Shown here one piece after another: positions 1 to 8,429 of a stretch of DNA of 56,184 bases (position 1 is its first letter; each line of letters begins with the position of its first letter). Under the pieces are notes generated by a model. That model was not told where the DNA came from, searched no databases, and saw nothing but the letters and a program-made list of their open reading frames with translations. This DNA comes from Lachnospiraceae bacterium. Its GTDB lineage: Bacteria > Bacillota > Clostridia > Lachnospirales > Lachnospiraceae. The stretch lies in assembly GCA_910575155.1 (NCBI GenBank), contig CAJTDX010000020.1:1-56184 (forward strand), written 5' to 3'. A program made the translations under genes and the position numbers.

Positions 1-200
1 CCCGTTTACGGGTGAGCCAGCAAAAAAGAACAAATAGAAAAAGTCCTTTAGGACTTAGTACAAAATGATGTTGCGGCTGGCAAACCTTTCGATGAGTCTT
101 TAGACTCCAGAGCCGGTAATGAGCCCTTATAGGGCGTGAGCAAACCACCGGCTAAGCCGGTGGTTCTGATTCTATAGGAAATTCCTTCGGATTCCCTATA
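1..200. repeat. Chain of six short palindromes (structured intergenic element, possible mobile-element end)
   Basis: Six perfect or near-perfect stem-loops follow one another: 1-12 (CCCG/CGGG), 41-56 (AAGTCC/GGACTT), 94-107 (GAGTC/GACTC), 123-135 (GCCC/GGGC), 143-165 (AACCACCGGC/GCCGGTGGTT) and 173-200 (TATAGGAA/TTCCCTATA). Linkers carry recurring GAGC-AAA-like or GGC-AAACC-like words. No open frame is supported here. Hairpin strings ending in a GC-rich stem resemble the non-coding ends of IS200/IS605- or IscB/TnpB-type elements, but that is inference from general appearance, and the element may begin left of the window. The last palindrome resembles the dispersed TATAGGAA repeats found elsewhere in the window. 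Confidence 0.55.
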
Positions 201-241
201 AAATAAAAAACAATTATGTATACTTTATAAGAAGAAAAATC

Positions 242-270
242 TTGCTTTTTTAAATGAGATGTGATAAAAT
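242..270 (+). promoter_or_regulatory. Predicted sigma-A promoter of rplS
   Basis: TTGCTT (242-247) and TAAAAT (265-270) are separated by 17 bases. Transcription would give a leader of about 70 nt before the rplS start. L19 leaders can be autoregulatory in Firmicutes, but no fold could be assigned with confidence here. Confidence 0.6.
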
Positions 271-349
271 ACAAACCTGTGAGACAAGAAAATGATGGTC
301 CTCTGTTACAAATGTATTAAGAACATCTAATGAAATAGGAGGTCACAAA

Positions 350-703
350 ATGAACGCATCTGAAATTATCAGAAACATTGAAAAAGAACAGTTAAAGGAA
401 AATGTAAACGAGTTCAGCGTAGGAGATACGGTGAAGGTTTACGGTAAGATTAAAGAAGGAAACAGAGAGAGAATCCAGGTTTTCGAAGGTATTGTGCTGA
501 AGCGTCAGGGCGGCAGCAGCAGAGAGACTTTTACAGTAAGAAAATTCTCTAACGGCGTCGGCGTGGAAAAGACATGGCCGCTGCATTCTCCCAATGTGGA
601 AAAGATTGAAGTAGTCCGCTATGGTAAGGTTCGGCGCGCAAAGCTGAATTACTTAAGACAGCGTGTAGGAAAGAGAGCAAAAGTGAAGGAATTAGTAAAA
701 TAA
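350..703 (+). CDS. rplS: 50S ribosomal protein L19
   Basis: This is a 117-aa protein of normal L19 length. It has the typical opening with the [15 protein letters not shown] segment, the [11 protein letters not shown] strand and the C-terminal [21 protein letters not shown] basic tail. L19 sits at the 30S-50S interface of the ribosome. AGGAGGT at 337-343 precedes the ATG by 6 bases, and a 17-bp-spaced promoter lies upstream. The usual upstream neighbour trmD is not in this window: the 340 bases before it are non-coding. A hairpin with a T-run follows at 727-764. Identification is secure. Confidence 0.97.
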   Translation: MNASEIIRNIEKEQLKENVNEFSVGDTVKVYGKIKEGNRERIQVFEGIVLKRQGGSSRETFTVRKFSNGVGVEKTWPLHSPNVEKIEVVRYGKVRRAKLNYLRQRVGKRAKVKELVK

Positions 704-726
704 TTCAAAACAGGAGCTGAATACGA

Positions 727-764
727 AAAGGGACAAGTACGATTATTGTAGTTGTCCCTTTTTA
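727..764 (+). terminator. Rho-independent terminator after rplS
   Basis: AAAGGGACAA pairs with TTGTCCCTTT around a short loop and a T-run follows. It separates rplS from the signal peptidase gene, although read-through is possible because no strong promoter is seen in the 57 bases before that gene. Confidence 0.8.
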
Positions 765-821
765 TGCACAGGGATTTATATGTGTTAAATCTTCCAATGA
801 CTGGGATAGGAGCGCTGGAAT

Positions 822-1406
822 ATGAAAAGAAAAACATCCGGTCTGAGTTTTTATCGGAGAAAGAAAAAAATAAATACAGCATTGCTGAAAGAAATTGCAC
901 TTTGGGCAGGAGAAATTCTTCTGACGATCGCAGGTACCGTGATTTTGGTGTCTTTTTTCGGATTCCGTGTGACGGTGGTAGGCCCCTCTATGTCTCCAAC
1001 CCTGGAGAACGGAGAGCATATTTTGGTGAATCGTTTTGTGTATAAACTGTTTGAGCCAAAACAGAATGATCTGGTGGTGTTTTCGCCGAATGGAAATGAG
1101 AAATCCCACTATTATGTAAAACGCGTCATTGGTCTTCCGGGAGATACGATACAGGTCAAAGATGGGGAAGTTTACGTAAATGGCGAGCTGTTTTCAGAGA
1201 AAATAGAAGGAGGCGCAATTGAGAACGCGCTTATGGCGGAAAATGAGATTCTTGTAGGCGAAGACGAGTATTTTGTCCTCGGCGACAATCGCAACAACAG
1301 TGAAGACAGCCGTTTTGCCAGTATTGGCAATGTAAAAAAAGAATATATTACAGGGAAGGCATGGATGATCGCCTCGCCCTGGAACAGGATAAGTTTTTTG
1401 AAATAA
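822..1406 (+). CDS. lepB: Type I signal peptidase (first copy)
   Basis: This 194-aa membrane protease cleaves signal peptides from exported proteins on the outer face of the membrane. One transmembrane segment spans about residues 25-48 after a basic N-terminus. The catalytic Ser is in GPSMSPTL (Ser56), and the general-base Lys is in YYVKRVIGLPGD (Lys100). The C-terminal GDNRNNSEDSR box is also present. ATAGGAGC precedes the ATG. It lies between rplS and rbgA, and a second signal peptidase follows rbgA, so this cluster carries two paralogues. The size is typical of Gram-positive SipS-type enzymes. Confidence 0.95.
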   Translation: MKRKTSGLSFYRRKKKINTALLKEIALWAGEILLTIAGTVILVSFFGFRVTVVGPSMSPTLENGEHILVNRFVYKLFEPKQNDLVVFSPNGNEKSHYYVKRVIGLPGDTIQVKDGEVYVNGELFSEKIEGGAIENALMAENEILVGEDEYFVLGDNRNNSEDSRFASIGNVKKEYITGKAWMIASPWNRISFLK

Positions 1407-1419
1407 TCGGAGGTAAAAG

Positions 1420-2271
1420 ATGCATTTTCAATGGTATCCGGGACATATGACGAAGGCGAAACGCCAAATGCAGGAAGATATAAAACTGATTGATCTGGTG
1501 ATTGAACTGGTGGACGCCCGCATTCCCATAAGCAGCAGAAATCCAGATATTGATGAGCTGGGAAAACAGAAGGCAAGGCTGATCCTGATGAATAAGGCCG
1601 ATCTTGCCAGCGCGGAACAGACGACGGCCTGGACGTCATATTTCAGGGAAAAAGGATATTTTGCAGTGAAGCTGGACGCCCGCACGAAAGCCGGGATGAA
1701 GAGCATTCAGGACGTGATCATGGAGGCGTGCAGGGAGAAAATAGAACGTGACCGCAGAAGAGGAATCAGGAACCGTCCGGTGCGCGCTATGGTGGTAGGG
1801 ATTCCCAATGTGGGAAAGTCCACCTTTATTAATACCTATGCGGGAAAAGCATGTGCCAAGACGGGAAATAAACCGGGCGTTACCAAAGGAAAGCAGTGGA
1901 TCCGTCTGAATAAAAACGTGGAACTTTTAGATACGCCGGGAATTTTATGGCCAAAATTCGAAGACCAGAGAGTAGGACTGTATCTTGCGCTTATTGGCTC
2001 CATCAAGGATGAGATTTTGAACATTGACGATCTGTCCCTGAAGCTGATTCGCATTTTACAGGAAAAATATCCGAATGTTTTAAGAGAGCGGTATCAGACG
2101 GAAGAAAACCAGACTCCGGCGGAAATCCTTGGCGATATAGCACAAAACCGCAATTGTGTGAAGAAAGGAAACGAACTTGATTACGGCAAAGCGGCGGCGC
2201 TGGTGATCGATGAATTTCGCAGCGGCAGACTTGGAAAAATAACACTTGAATTTCCTGAAAAACAGAGCTAA
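1420..2271 (+). CDS. rbgA: Ribosome biogenesis GTPase RbgA/YlqF
   Basis: This 283-aa circularly permuted GTPase is of the family needed for late 50S subunit assembly in Firmicutes. The motif order is permuted as expected: NKAD (G4) at about 58-61, DARTKAG (G5) near 86, then GIPNVGKS (G1 P-loop) at 127-134 and DTPG (G3) at 171-174, followed by a C-terminal helical RNA-binding domain. The N-terminal WYPGHMTKA motif is diagnostic. CGGAGGT lies 5 bases before the ATG, and the gene starts 13 bp after lepB, so cotranscription is likely. Its neighbours rplS and rnhB match the conserved Firmicute order. Confidence 0.96.
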   Translation: MHFQWYPGHMTKAKRQMQEDIKLIDLVIELVDARIPISSRNPDIDELGKQKARLILMNKADLASAEQTTAWTSYFREKGYFAVKLDARTKAGMKSIQDVIMEACREKIERDRRRGIRNRPVRAMVVGIPNVGKSTFINTYAGKACAKTGNKPGVTKGKQWIRLNKNVELLDTPGILWPKFEDQRVGLYLALIGSIKDEILNIDDLSLKLIRILQEKYPNVLRERYQTEENQTPAEILGDIAQNRNCVKKGNELDYGKAAALVIDEFRSGRLGKITLEFPEKQS

Positions 2272-2358
2272 AATAAGAATGTCTGAACCATCAATGCGAA
2301 GGCGCGGAGGCGGTCATGAACCGCCGTCTGTGTGAACTATAGGGAGCAGGTATAAAAT

Positions 2359-2940
2359 ATGGATAATCGGCGGGAAGAGATGAAAAAAAACGCAGAAGAA
2401 AAGACCAGCGTGATGCGGGAAATTATAAGTTTTGTTTTGTATATTGGAATTGTTTTTTTACTGACTTATCTGGTGATTCATTATGTAGGGCAGCGGACGC
2501 AGGTGAGCGGAACCTCCATGGAATATACGTTAAGCGACGGAGATAACCTGATTGTGGATAAAATCAGCTATCGTTTCCGTAAACCGGAACGATTTGATAT
2601 CGTAGTATTTCCCTTTCAGTATAAAGAAGATACTTATTACATTAAGAGAATCATCGGGCTTCCGGGAGAAACGGTGCAGATTGATTCCAACGGGGTTATT
2701 TATATTGACGGTGAGGAACTGGAAGAATCCTACGGAAGAGAAGTGATCCAGAACCCGGGTGAAGCGGCGGAGCCAGTGGAGCTTGGAGAAGATGAATATT
2801 TTGTGCTGGGAGATAACCGCAACGCCAGTTCTGACAGCAGAGATCCCAGCGTGGGCAAAGTGCTGGGCAAAGATTTTGTCGGAAGGGCATGGCTTAGACT
2901 TTATCCGTTTGATAAGATTGGCTTTATCAAACATCAGTAG
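2359..2940 (+). CDS. lepB: Type I signal peptidase (second copy)
   Basis: This 193-aa paralogue of the enzyme at 822-1406 has one N-terminal transmembrane segment at about residues 20-43. The catalytic Ser53 lies in SGTSMEYTL and Lys96 in YYIKRIIGLPGE, followed by the GDNRNASSDSRD box. The usual xPTL after the catalytic Ser-Met is EYTL here, so the conserved Pro is missing. The two copies are clearly diverged rather than recent duplicates. An 87-bp spacer with a small hairpin (GGCGG/CCGCC near 2310) separates it from rbgA. Different substrate preferences for the two copies are inferred, not shown. Confidence 0.94.
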   Translation: MDNRREEMKKNAEEKTSVMREIISFVLYIGIVFLLTYLVIHYVGQRTQVSGTSMEYTLSDGDNLIVDKISYRFRKPERFDIVVFPFQYKEDTYYIKRIIGLPGETVQIDSNGVIYIDGEELEESYGREVIQNPGEAAEPVELGEDEYFVLGDNRNASSDSRDPSVGKVLGKDFVGRAWLRLYPFDKIGFIKHQ

Positions 2941-2960
2941 ATATGGAAGAGGAGAATCAG

Positions 2961-3740
2961 GTGGGAGCGTTAAAAAAAGTTACAGAGATTAAAGAGGAAT
3001 TACAGGCGGCAGAGGAAACCATGCTGCCTTCTTTTATTTTAAAATATCAGCAGGACCCGCGGGCAGGCGTTAAAAAGCTGACGGAGCAGGCTGAAAAGCG
3101 TCTTAGCGCGCTAAAGCAGGAACGGGAGCGTATAGAAGGGCTGAAGGTCTACGAAAGGCAGTATGATGACAAAGGCTTAATCTGCGGCATTGACGAGGCA
3201 GGCAGAGGCCCGCTTGCGGGTCCGGTGGTGGCTGCGGCGGTGATTCTGCCCAAAGACTGCAAAATTTTATATATCAACGATTCCAAGAAGCTCAGCGCTC
3301 AAAAAAGGGAAGAGCTGTATGAGATTATTATGGAGCAGGCAGTTGCCGCAGGGGTTGGCATGGCGTCGCCTGCAAGAATAGATGAGATTAATATTCTGCA
3401 GGCAACGTATGAAGCCATGCGCCAGGCGATTCAGAATCTTTCCGTAACGCCCGATATATTATTAAACGACGCGGTGACAATTCCCCAGGTAGAGATTCCC
3501 CAGGTGCCCATTATCAAAGGAGACGCCAGGAGTATTACCATTGGAGCGGCAAGTATTATTGCCAAAGTTACCAGGGACCGTCTGATGGCGGAATACGATC
3601 AGCTATTGCCGGAATATGGATTTGCCAGAAATAAAGGCTATGGTTCCAAAGAACATATTGAGGCAATCGGCAAGCATGGAGCTTCCTCCATTCATCGGCA
3701 GAGCTTTATTAAAAAATTTTTGCATAACAGAGAAAATTAA
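2961..3740 (+). CDS. rnhB: Ribonuclease HII
   Basis: RNase HII cuts the RNA strand of RNA-DNA hybrids and removes misincorporated ribonucleotides. The family motifs appear in order: CGIDEAGRGPLAGPVV with the metal-binding Asp-Glu, NDSKKLS, LLNDAV with the third Asp, IIKGDARS, then GAASIIAKVTRDR with the fourth Asp and YGFARNKGYG. An ATG at 2943 gives 265 aa but has no ribosome binding site. The GTG at 2961 is preceded by AGGAG at 2950-2954 with 6-base spacing and is preferred, giving 259 aa. An N-terminal helical extension of about 70 residues precedes the catalytic core, as in other Firmicute RNases HII. Confidence 0.94.
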   Translation: MGALKKVTEIKEELQAAEETMLPSFILKYQQDPRAGVKKLTEQAEKRLSALKQERERIEGLKVYERQYDDKGLICGIDEAGRGPLAGPVVAAAVILPKDCKILYINDSKKLSAQKREELYEIIMEQAVAAGVGMASPARIDEINILQATYEAMRQAIQNLSVTPDILLNDAVTIPQVEIPQVPIIKGDARSITIGAASIIAKVTRDRLMAEYDQLLPEYGFARNKGYGSKEHIEAIGKHGASSIHRQSFIKKFLHNREN

Positions 3741-3769
3741 GAATTATATTGCAGAAAGGCAGGCGTATC

Positions 3770-5701
3770 ATGTCATTTGTGGAAGGCGTACATCCATATC
3801 AGAATCATACCGTTTCCAATAACCAGGCATTGGCTCAGACCAGAGAATCCGCTGCTGCGCGTCCTCTGTCCGCTCAGGCTCAGGAATTGGTTCCGGGAAA
3901 GGTATTTGAGGGAACGATAACAGAGATCAAAAATGGCCAGGTAACGATTGGCTTAAATGACGGACGGTCTATTTCGGCGAGAATGGAAGCGGGCGTTCAT
4001 CTCGAAAAAGGGCAGCCTATGCTGTTTGAGATAAAATCAGCTTCCGGGGAACAGATCGCCATTCGCCCGGTTACTTTGGAGAGCGCCCAGAATCCTACCT
4101 TGCTGCGTGCTTTGGAGGCGGCGGGACTTCAGGTAAACGATAAAAATCTCTCTATGGTCAATCAGATGATGGCGCAGCAGCTTCCCGTTGATAAAAGCAG
4201 TCTGCATCAGATGATGCGGCTGCTGGCGAATTTTCCCAAGGCGAATGTTCAGACGCTGCTGCAGATGCAGAAACTGGGGCTGGTGATTACGGAAGATTCT
4301 TTGAACCAGTTTCAGAATTATAAAAATGGCGAACAGGCAATTTTACCGGAATTAAACCGTCTGATGGAAGGAATTGCAGAATTGTCAGGAAAGATGTTTG
4401 CTTCGCAGGGAGGAGCGGCCGGGCAGGGGCCTGGAATGATGGGAAACCTGCTGGGGATACAGCAGCAGATTGCGGCGATCTTATCAGGAAGCAGCCAGCA
4501 GCAGCCATCTGCGGCGCAGACCGGGGCGCTGCAGAACCAGACGGCTATGGGACAGCTTGCGCAGAATCAGGCGCTGCAGAATTTGTCAGTTGCCAATGTT
4601 GACGCGGCGCAGGGAGTAATTATTCATGAGGATCTTACCCAGGGGAACAGCAGTCAGCCAGATTTCAGCGGAAACGCCATGGGAGGAAATGCTATGGGAG
4701 AGGGCTTGGCCGGGGGAAGCCAGATGCAGAGCGGACTCTCAGAGGGAAATTTTGCACAGGACGGCCTGTCTGCGGGAAATACTGCCGCAAATGAGCGGCA
4801 GGAGGGAACTTCCGCGGCCAATACCAATCTGAATCCCGCGCAGGAGGGAATGACGCAGGCAAAGCATACGCCCCCGGTGGAGCTGTTTTTAAATAAGGAG
4901 CAGCAGGGCAGGCTCACCGCGCTTTTGCAGGAATTTTCCGGAGCCAGGGAAAATGAACGGCTGCTTCCTCAGGGAACGTTAAATACAGACCTGAGCGCGG
5001 GAGAGCTGTTAGAGCAGATGATGAGCGCGATGGAACAGAGTGAAGATTACACCAGCGCGTCCATGCAGAAACTTTTTTACTCAGATGAATATAAAGAGGT
5101 GCTGAAACAGGCAATGGCGGACCAGTGGACGCTGACGCCGGAGCGTCTGAAAGAAGAAGGCGCCGTAAAGGAGATGTACCAGCGGCTTACCAGGCAGATG
5201 GCAGATTTGCAGCAGGTTTTGACGCAGGCTGGAAAGGAAGGCACGGCGCTGGCCAAAACAGCCCAGTCAGTGCAGAGTAATCTGGATTTTATGAATCAGC
5301 TGAATCAGGTGTATACTTATGTGCAGCTTCCGCTGAAACTGCAGAATCAGAATGCTCACAGCGATTTGTATGTATATACCAATAAAAAGAATCTCAGAGA
5401 GAAAGAGGGAGCGCTGACTGCGCTGCTGCATCTGGATCTGGAACATCTGGGGTCGACGGACATTTTTGTGAAGCTGGAAGGAGCGGCGGTGGAGACAGAA
5501 TTTTATTTTGAAGATGAAATGTCCTGCCGCCTGATTTCGGGATATGCAGACCAATTAATGGAACGCCTGGAACAGAAAGGATATTCCTGTGAAGTGAAAG
5601 TGGAAAACCGCAGAAAAAAACAGGATTTTGTAGAGGATTTTCTGGAAAGGGAAAAACCGCCGGCAAAGCTGCACCGATATTCATTTGATGTAAAAGCATA
5701 A
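3770..5701 (+). CDS. FliK/YlqG-like large protein, paired with an FlhB-like domain protein
   Basis: This 643-aa protein has no signal peptide or membrane segment. Residues about 40-105 form a beta-rich segment (VFEGTITEIKNGQVTIGLNDG). A Gln/Asn/Gly/Ala-rich low-complexity middle (about 205-370) follows, then an acidic helical region. The C-terminal domain (about 500-640) contains LPLKLQNQNAHSDLYVY and LEHLGSTDIFVKLEG, the general layout of flagellar hook-length control C-terminal domains. Bacillus subtilis has the same order rnhB-ylqG-ylqH, so this is most likely the YlqG equivalent; its function is unknown. A TTG at 3749 is possible, but the ATG at 3770 sits 7 bases after AAAGGCAGG and is preferred. 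No flagellar genes are seen nearby. Confidence 0.7.
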   Translation: MSFVEGVHPYQNHTVSNNQALAQTRESAAARPLSAQAQELVPGKVFEGTITEIKNGQVTIGLNDGRSISARMEAGVHLEKGQPMLFEIKSASGEQIAIRPVTLESAQNPTLLRALEAAGLQVNDKNLSMVNQMMAQQLPVDKSSLHQMMRLLANFPKANVQTLLQMQKLGLVITEDSLNQFQNYKNGEQAILPELNRLMEGIAELSGKMFASQGGAAGQGPGMMGNLLGIQQQIAAILSGSSQQQPSAAQTGALQNQTAMGQLAQNQALQNLSVANVDAAQGVIIHEDLTQGNSSQPDFSGNAMGGNAMGEGLAGGSQMQSGLSEGNFAQDGLSAGNTAANERQEGTSAANTNLNPAQEGMTQAKHTPPVELFLNKEQQGRLTALLQEFSGARENERLLPQGTLNTDLSAGELLEQMMSAMEQSEDYTSASMQKLFYSDEYKEVLKQAMADQWTLTPERLKEEGAVKEMYQRLTRQMADLQQVLTQAGKEGTALAKTAQSVQSNLDFMNQLNQVYTYVQLPLKLQNQNAHSDLYVYTNKKNLREKEGALTALLHLDLEHLGSTDIFVKLEGAAVETEFYFEDEMSCRLISGYADQLMERLEQKGYSCEVKVENRRKKQDFVEDFLEREKPPAKLHRYSFDVKA

Positions 5702-5744
5702 AAAGGTCAGGCTGGAATATAGCAGGGAAAGGAGTGACAGTTTG

Positions 5745-6071
5745 ATGGAAGAAGCACGGTACAAAAATACCAGAGAACTGGTCACAATGGACACAGAGAC
5801 CGGGGAAAAGCCAAAAACCGCGGTTGCGGTAGCCTATGAGCCAGGGGAGCGGGCGCCTAAGATTATCGCCACTGGAAAAGGGCATTTGGCGGAGCGTATC
5901 ATTGAAAAAGCCAAAGAGGAACATATTCCATTTTATCAGGACGATAAACTGGCAAAAACGTTGTCCAAACTGGAAATCGGAGAGATGATACCGCCGGAAT
6001 TATACGAAGTGGTGGCGGAGATTCTGGTGTTTGTGGATGATATGGAGCGGCTGAAAGGGAAATTGAATTAA
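5745..6071 (+). CDS. FlhB C-terminal-domain protein (YlqH-like, type III export switch family)
   Basis: This 108-aa soluble protein corresponds to the cytoplasmic C-terminal domain of FlhB/YscU alone. The stretch TAVAVAYEPGERAPKIIATG, the GHLAERIIEKAKEEHIPF helix and the EIGEMIPPELYEVVAEIL end match FlhB after its cleavage site. The four transmembrane helices and the autocleaving NPTH motif are absent: EKPKTAVAV occupies that position. It follows the FliK-like gene by 43 bp with a GGAAAGGAG ribosome binding site. A TTG three bases upstream (5742) is an alternative start. Known relatives are the B. subtilis ylqH group, whose role is unresolved. Confidence 0.85.
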   Translation: MEEARYKNTRELVTMDTETGEKPKTAVAVAYEPGERAPKIIATGKGHLAERIIEKAKEEHIPFYQDDKLAKTLSKLEIGEMIPPELYEVVAEILVFVDDMERLKGKLN

Positions 6072-6127
6072 CAGAGGATCCGGCGGCCGGGAAATGGTCA
6101 AAAGCAACAGAAACAGGAGGGGGCTGC

Positions 6128-6496
6128 TTGGCAGGAGTGAAACATAATCATCGGGAAAAGGGTGCAGAATATGAAAAACGGACGGCAGAGTTTTTACGGC
6201 AAAAAGGTTTTCAGATTCTGCACCGGAATTTTTACAGCCGCTATGGAGAAATAGATCTGATAGCGAGAGACGGCAGATATCTGGTATTTGTGGAAGTGAA
6301 ATACCGTGAAAACAACAGGGGCGGCCATCCGTTGGAGGCGGTGGACGCCGGAAAGCGCAGGAGGATCTGCAGGACGGCAGATTATTATTGCCTGCGTCAT
6401 GGATATGGAGAGGATACGCCCTGCCGCTTTGATGTGGTAGGGATTACGGGTGAGGAACTGATTCATATACCGAATGCATTTGAATATGTCAAATAG
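6128..6496 (+). CDS. yraN: YraN/UPF0102 family nuclease-fold protein
   Basis: This 122-aa protein is of the UPF0102 family, which has a restriction-endonuclease-like fold related to Holliday junction resolvases. It shows the family signature GAEYEKRTAEFLRQKGF, NFYSRYGEIDLIARDG and LVFVEVKYRE, in which Asp and the E-x-K pair form the presumed PD-(D/E)XK site. The start is TTG: AGGAGG at 6115-6120 lies 7 bases upstream and there is no in-frame ATG nearby. The next gene's ribosome binding site overlaps its stop codon, so the two are probably cotranscribed. The cellular role of the family is not settled. Confidence 0.9.
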   Translation: MAGVKHNHREKGAEYEKRTAEFLRQKGFQILHRNFYSRYGEIDLIARDGRYLVFVEVKYRENNRGGHPLEAVDAGKRRRICRTADYYCLRHGYGEDTPCRFDVVGITGEELIHIPNAFEYVK

Positions 6497-6509
6497 GAGG
6501 AACAGAAGT

Positions 6510-7406
6510 GTGAACGCAGAACGCAGACGTTATAAGAGCCAAATGGAGCTGGTAAGAAAACCGCATAAGGGACGGGAATCAGTTCCGCTATTAAAATCAG
6601 TTTCTCTTGAGACAGGAGAATTTCCGTTTCTGTCCTTTCCCTTATTGGAGGAGACGGGCATGGTAAAGCACTGTTTTACCACCAGACAGGGAGGCGTAAG
6701 CCAGGGGATATTTGCAAGCCTGAATCTCAGTTTTTCCAGAGGGGACGACAGGGAGGCGGTGGAAGAAAATTTCCGCAGAGTTTCTCAGGTTCTGGGGACC
6801 AGATATGAAGATTTTGTACTTACGGATCAGACCCATACGACGAATGTGCGGCGGGTGGGAAAAGAAGATGCAGGAAAGGGCTTAACCAGAGAGCGTGGGT
6901 ATGCAGATGTGGACGGTCTGATTACCAATGAACCGGGACTGACGCTTTCCACTTTTTTTGCGGACTGCGTACCTCTGTATTTTGCAGATACCAAAAACTG
7001 CGCCATTGGACTCTCGCATTCTGGCTGGCGCGGAACGGTCGGCAGAATGGGACGCGCGACCCTGGAAGCCATGCGGCGGGAATTTGGTACGGAACCGGAA
7101 CATGTCGTCTGCGCCGTCGGACCTTCGATCTGTCAGGACTGTTATGAGGTCAGCCAGGATGTGGCGGAACAATTTATGCAGGAGTTTCCCGGACACAGAC
7201 AGGAAATTTTGACAGATAAAGGAAATGGAAAATATCAGCTTGATTTATGGCGCGCCAATGAGATTGTTTTGCTGGAAGCCGGGATCAGAAAAGAGCATTT
7301 GTCTGTCACAGACATATGTACCTGCTGTAATCCCAGAGAGTTGTTTTCTCACCGGGCAAGTCAGGGCAGACGGGGGAATCTGGGGGCTTTTTTAAGTCTT
7401 AAGTGA
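6510..7406 (+). CDS. pgeF: Peptidoglycan editing factor / YfiH-family multicopper-laccase-fold protein
   Basis: This 298-aa protein is of the YfiH (DUF152) family, members of which act as purine nucleoside phosphorylase/adenosine deaminase and in E. coli as the peptidoglycan editing factor PgeF. Family motifs are CFTTRQGGVSQG, NLSFSRGDD, TDQTHTTNV, TFFADCVPL, LSHSGWRGTVGR, GPSICQDCYEV and TDICTCCNP. The His and Cys residues in these form the zinc site. The start chosen is GTG at 6510, 9 bases after AGGAGG (6495-6500). An upstream ATG at 6474 would overlap yraN by 23 bp and has no ribosome binding site. It closes the housekeeping cluster. Confidence 0.92.
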   Translation: MNAERRRYKSQMELVRKPHKGRESVPLLKSVSLETGEFPFLSFPLLEETGMVKHCFTTRQGGVSQGIFASLNLSFSRGDDREAVEENFRRVSQVLGTRYEDFVLTDQTHTTNVRRVGKEDAGKGLTRERGYADVDGLITNEPGLTLSTFFADCVPLYFADTKNCAIGLSHSGWRGTVGRMGRATLEAMRREFGTEPEHVVCAVGPSICQDCYEVSQDVAEQFMQEFPGHRQEILTDKGNGKYQLDLWRANEIVLLEAGIRKEHLSVTDICTCCNPRELFSHRASQGRRGNLGAFLSLK

Positions 7407-7574
7407 TCGGTATACGGAATATCTTTAGATATGATTACAGGGAAAAAAGGACGCCGGAAAGCCTGTTCATTAATGCTTAATATATACAGGCGGGAGCTGT
7501 TACCTGTCTAAGAAAAAGGACGAGTTATGATAAATATTTCCCCGCTGAGCAGGCGGGGATGAAAGGATGAAGGA
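7407..7574 (+). other. Intergenic spacer before the Rpn nuclease gene
   Basis: No gene is supported here. A hairpin CCCCGC/GCGGGG at 7540-7558 lies just before the ribosome binding region of the next gene and could restrict its translation or end upstream transcription, but there is no T-run. No clear promoter was found. Confidence 0.4.
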
Positions 7575-8420
7575 ATGGGAAAAACGGATATTGCGAAATA
7601 TACTGTCAAAGACAGCGTTTTCACAAATTTATTTCAGGATAAAAAATATCTGATTCAGTTATACCGGGCGCTCCATCCGGAAGATACAGAAACTACGGAA
7701 GACCAACTGAAGGACATCACGATTAAAAATATATTAGTGGATGCATGTTATAATGATTTGGGTTTCACCGTAGGAGATAAAATCATGATTCTGGCGGAGG
7801 CGCAAACTACATGGACGATGAATCTCATAATCCGGGCATTGATGTATCTGGTTCAATCCTATCATGAATATTTTGAACGCAGGAACGATAATCTTTACGG
7901 CAGTAAAAAAGTAAAGCTGCCAAAACCGGAATTATACGTGATATTCACCGGAAAAAGGGTAAGTAAGCCGGAATATGTATCTCTTTCAGAGGAATTTTTC
8001 AATGGGGAGGAATGTGCTGTTGATGTAAAGGTAAAAATGATCTACGATGGAAAGGACAATGATATTATCAGTCAGTATGTTGCCTTTACAAAAGTATATG
8101 ACGAGCAGATGAAATTATATGGGCGAACCAGAGAAGCAGTTACCAATACCATTAAGATCTGTAAAGACAGGGATGTTCTGAAAGAGTATTTGGAGAGCAG
8201 GGAAAAGGAGGTTGTGGATATGATGATGACGTTGTTTGATGAAGAACAGGTAATGCGTGCTTATGTGGAGAGTGAGAAAGAAGAAGCAGCCATGATTTCA
8301 GCAATTGAGATGTGCCAGGAAATAGGTTTGCCTGTTTCAGAAACCATAAAAAAAATAGCAAGGAAATATGAACTTGAAGAAGGCGATGCAGAAACATGGG
8401 TCAAAAAATATTGGAGATAG
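7575..8420 (+). CDS. Rpn-family (PD-(D/E)XK) recombination-promoting nuclease / putative transposase
   Basis: This 281-aa protein belongs to the Rpn/YhgA-like nuclease superfamily. The N-terminal domain has the KDSVFTNLFQDKKYLIQLYRAL opening, then ILVDACYNDLGFTVGDKIMILAEAQTTW. The Asp residues and E-A-Q here correspond to the D...ExQ core of the family. The C-terminal third (190-281) is helical and charged, ending with a segment repeated in many Clostridial relatives (ALREVIAEKEEE-type; here AMISAIEMCQEIGLPVSETIKKIARKY). It is a lone gene, convergent with the ABC-F gene and sharing a bidirectional terminator. These genes occur in many variable copies in gut Clostridia, and their role (DNA cleavage, recombination or defence) is unsettled. 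Confidence 0.8.
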   Translation: MGKTDIAKYTVKDSVFTNLFQDKKYLIQLYRALHPEDTETTEDQLKDITIKNILVDACYNDLGFTVGDKIMILAEAQTTWTMNLIIRALMYLVQSYHEYFERRNDNLYGSKKVKLPKPELYVIFTGKRVSKPEYVSLSEEFFNGEECAVDVKVKMIYDGKDNDIISQYVAFTKVYDEQMKLYGRTREAVTNTIKICKDRDVLKEYLESREKEVVDMMMTLFDEEQVMRAYVESEKEEAAMISAIEMCQEIGLPVSETIKKIARKYELEEGDAETWVKKYWR

Positions 8421-8429
8421 GATAAATAA

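Noticed and set aside
1-349. Possible 3' end of trmD, the usual gene before rplS
   Set aside because: No frame with TrmD-like text is present, and the region is filled with palindromes.
7540-7562. Possible riboswitch before the Rpn gene
   Set aside because: Only one small hairpin is visible, and no conserved ligand-binding core is seen.
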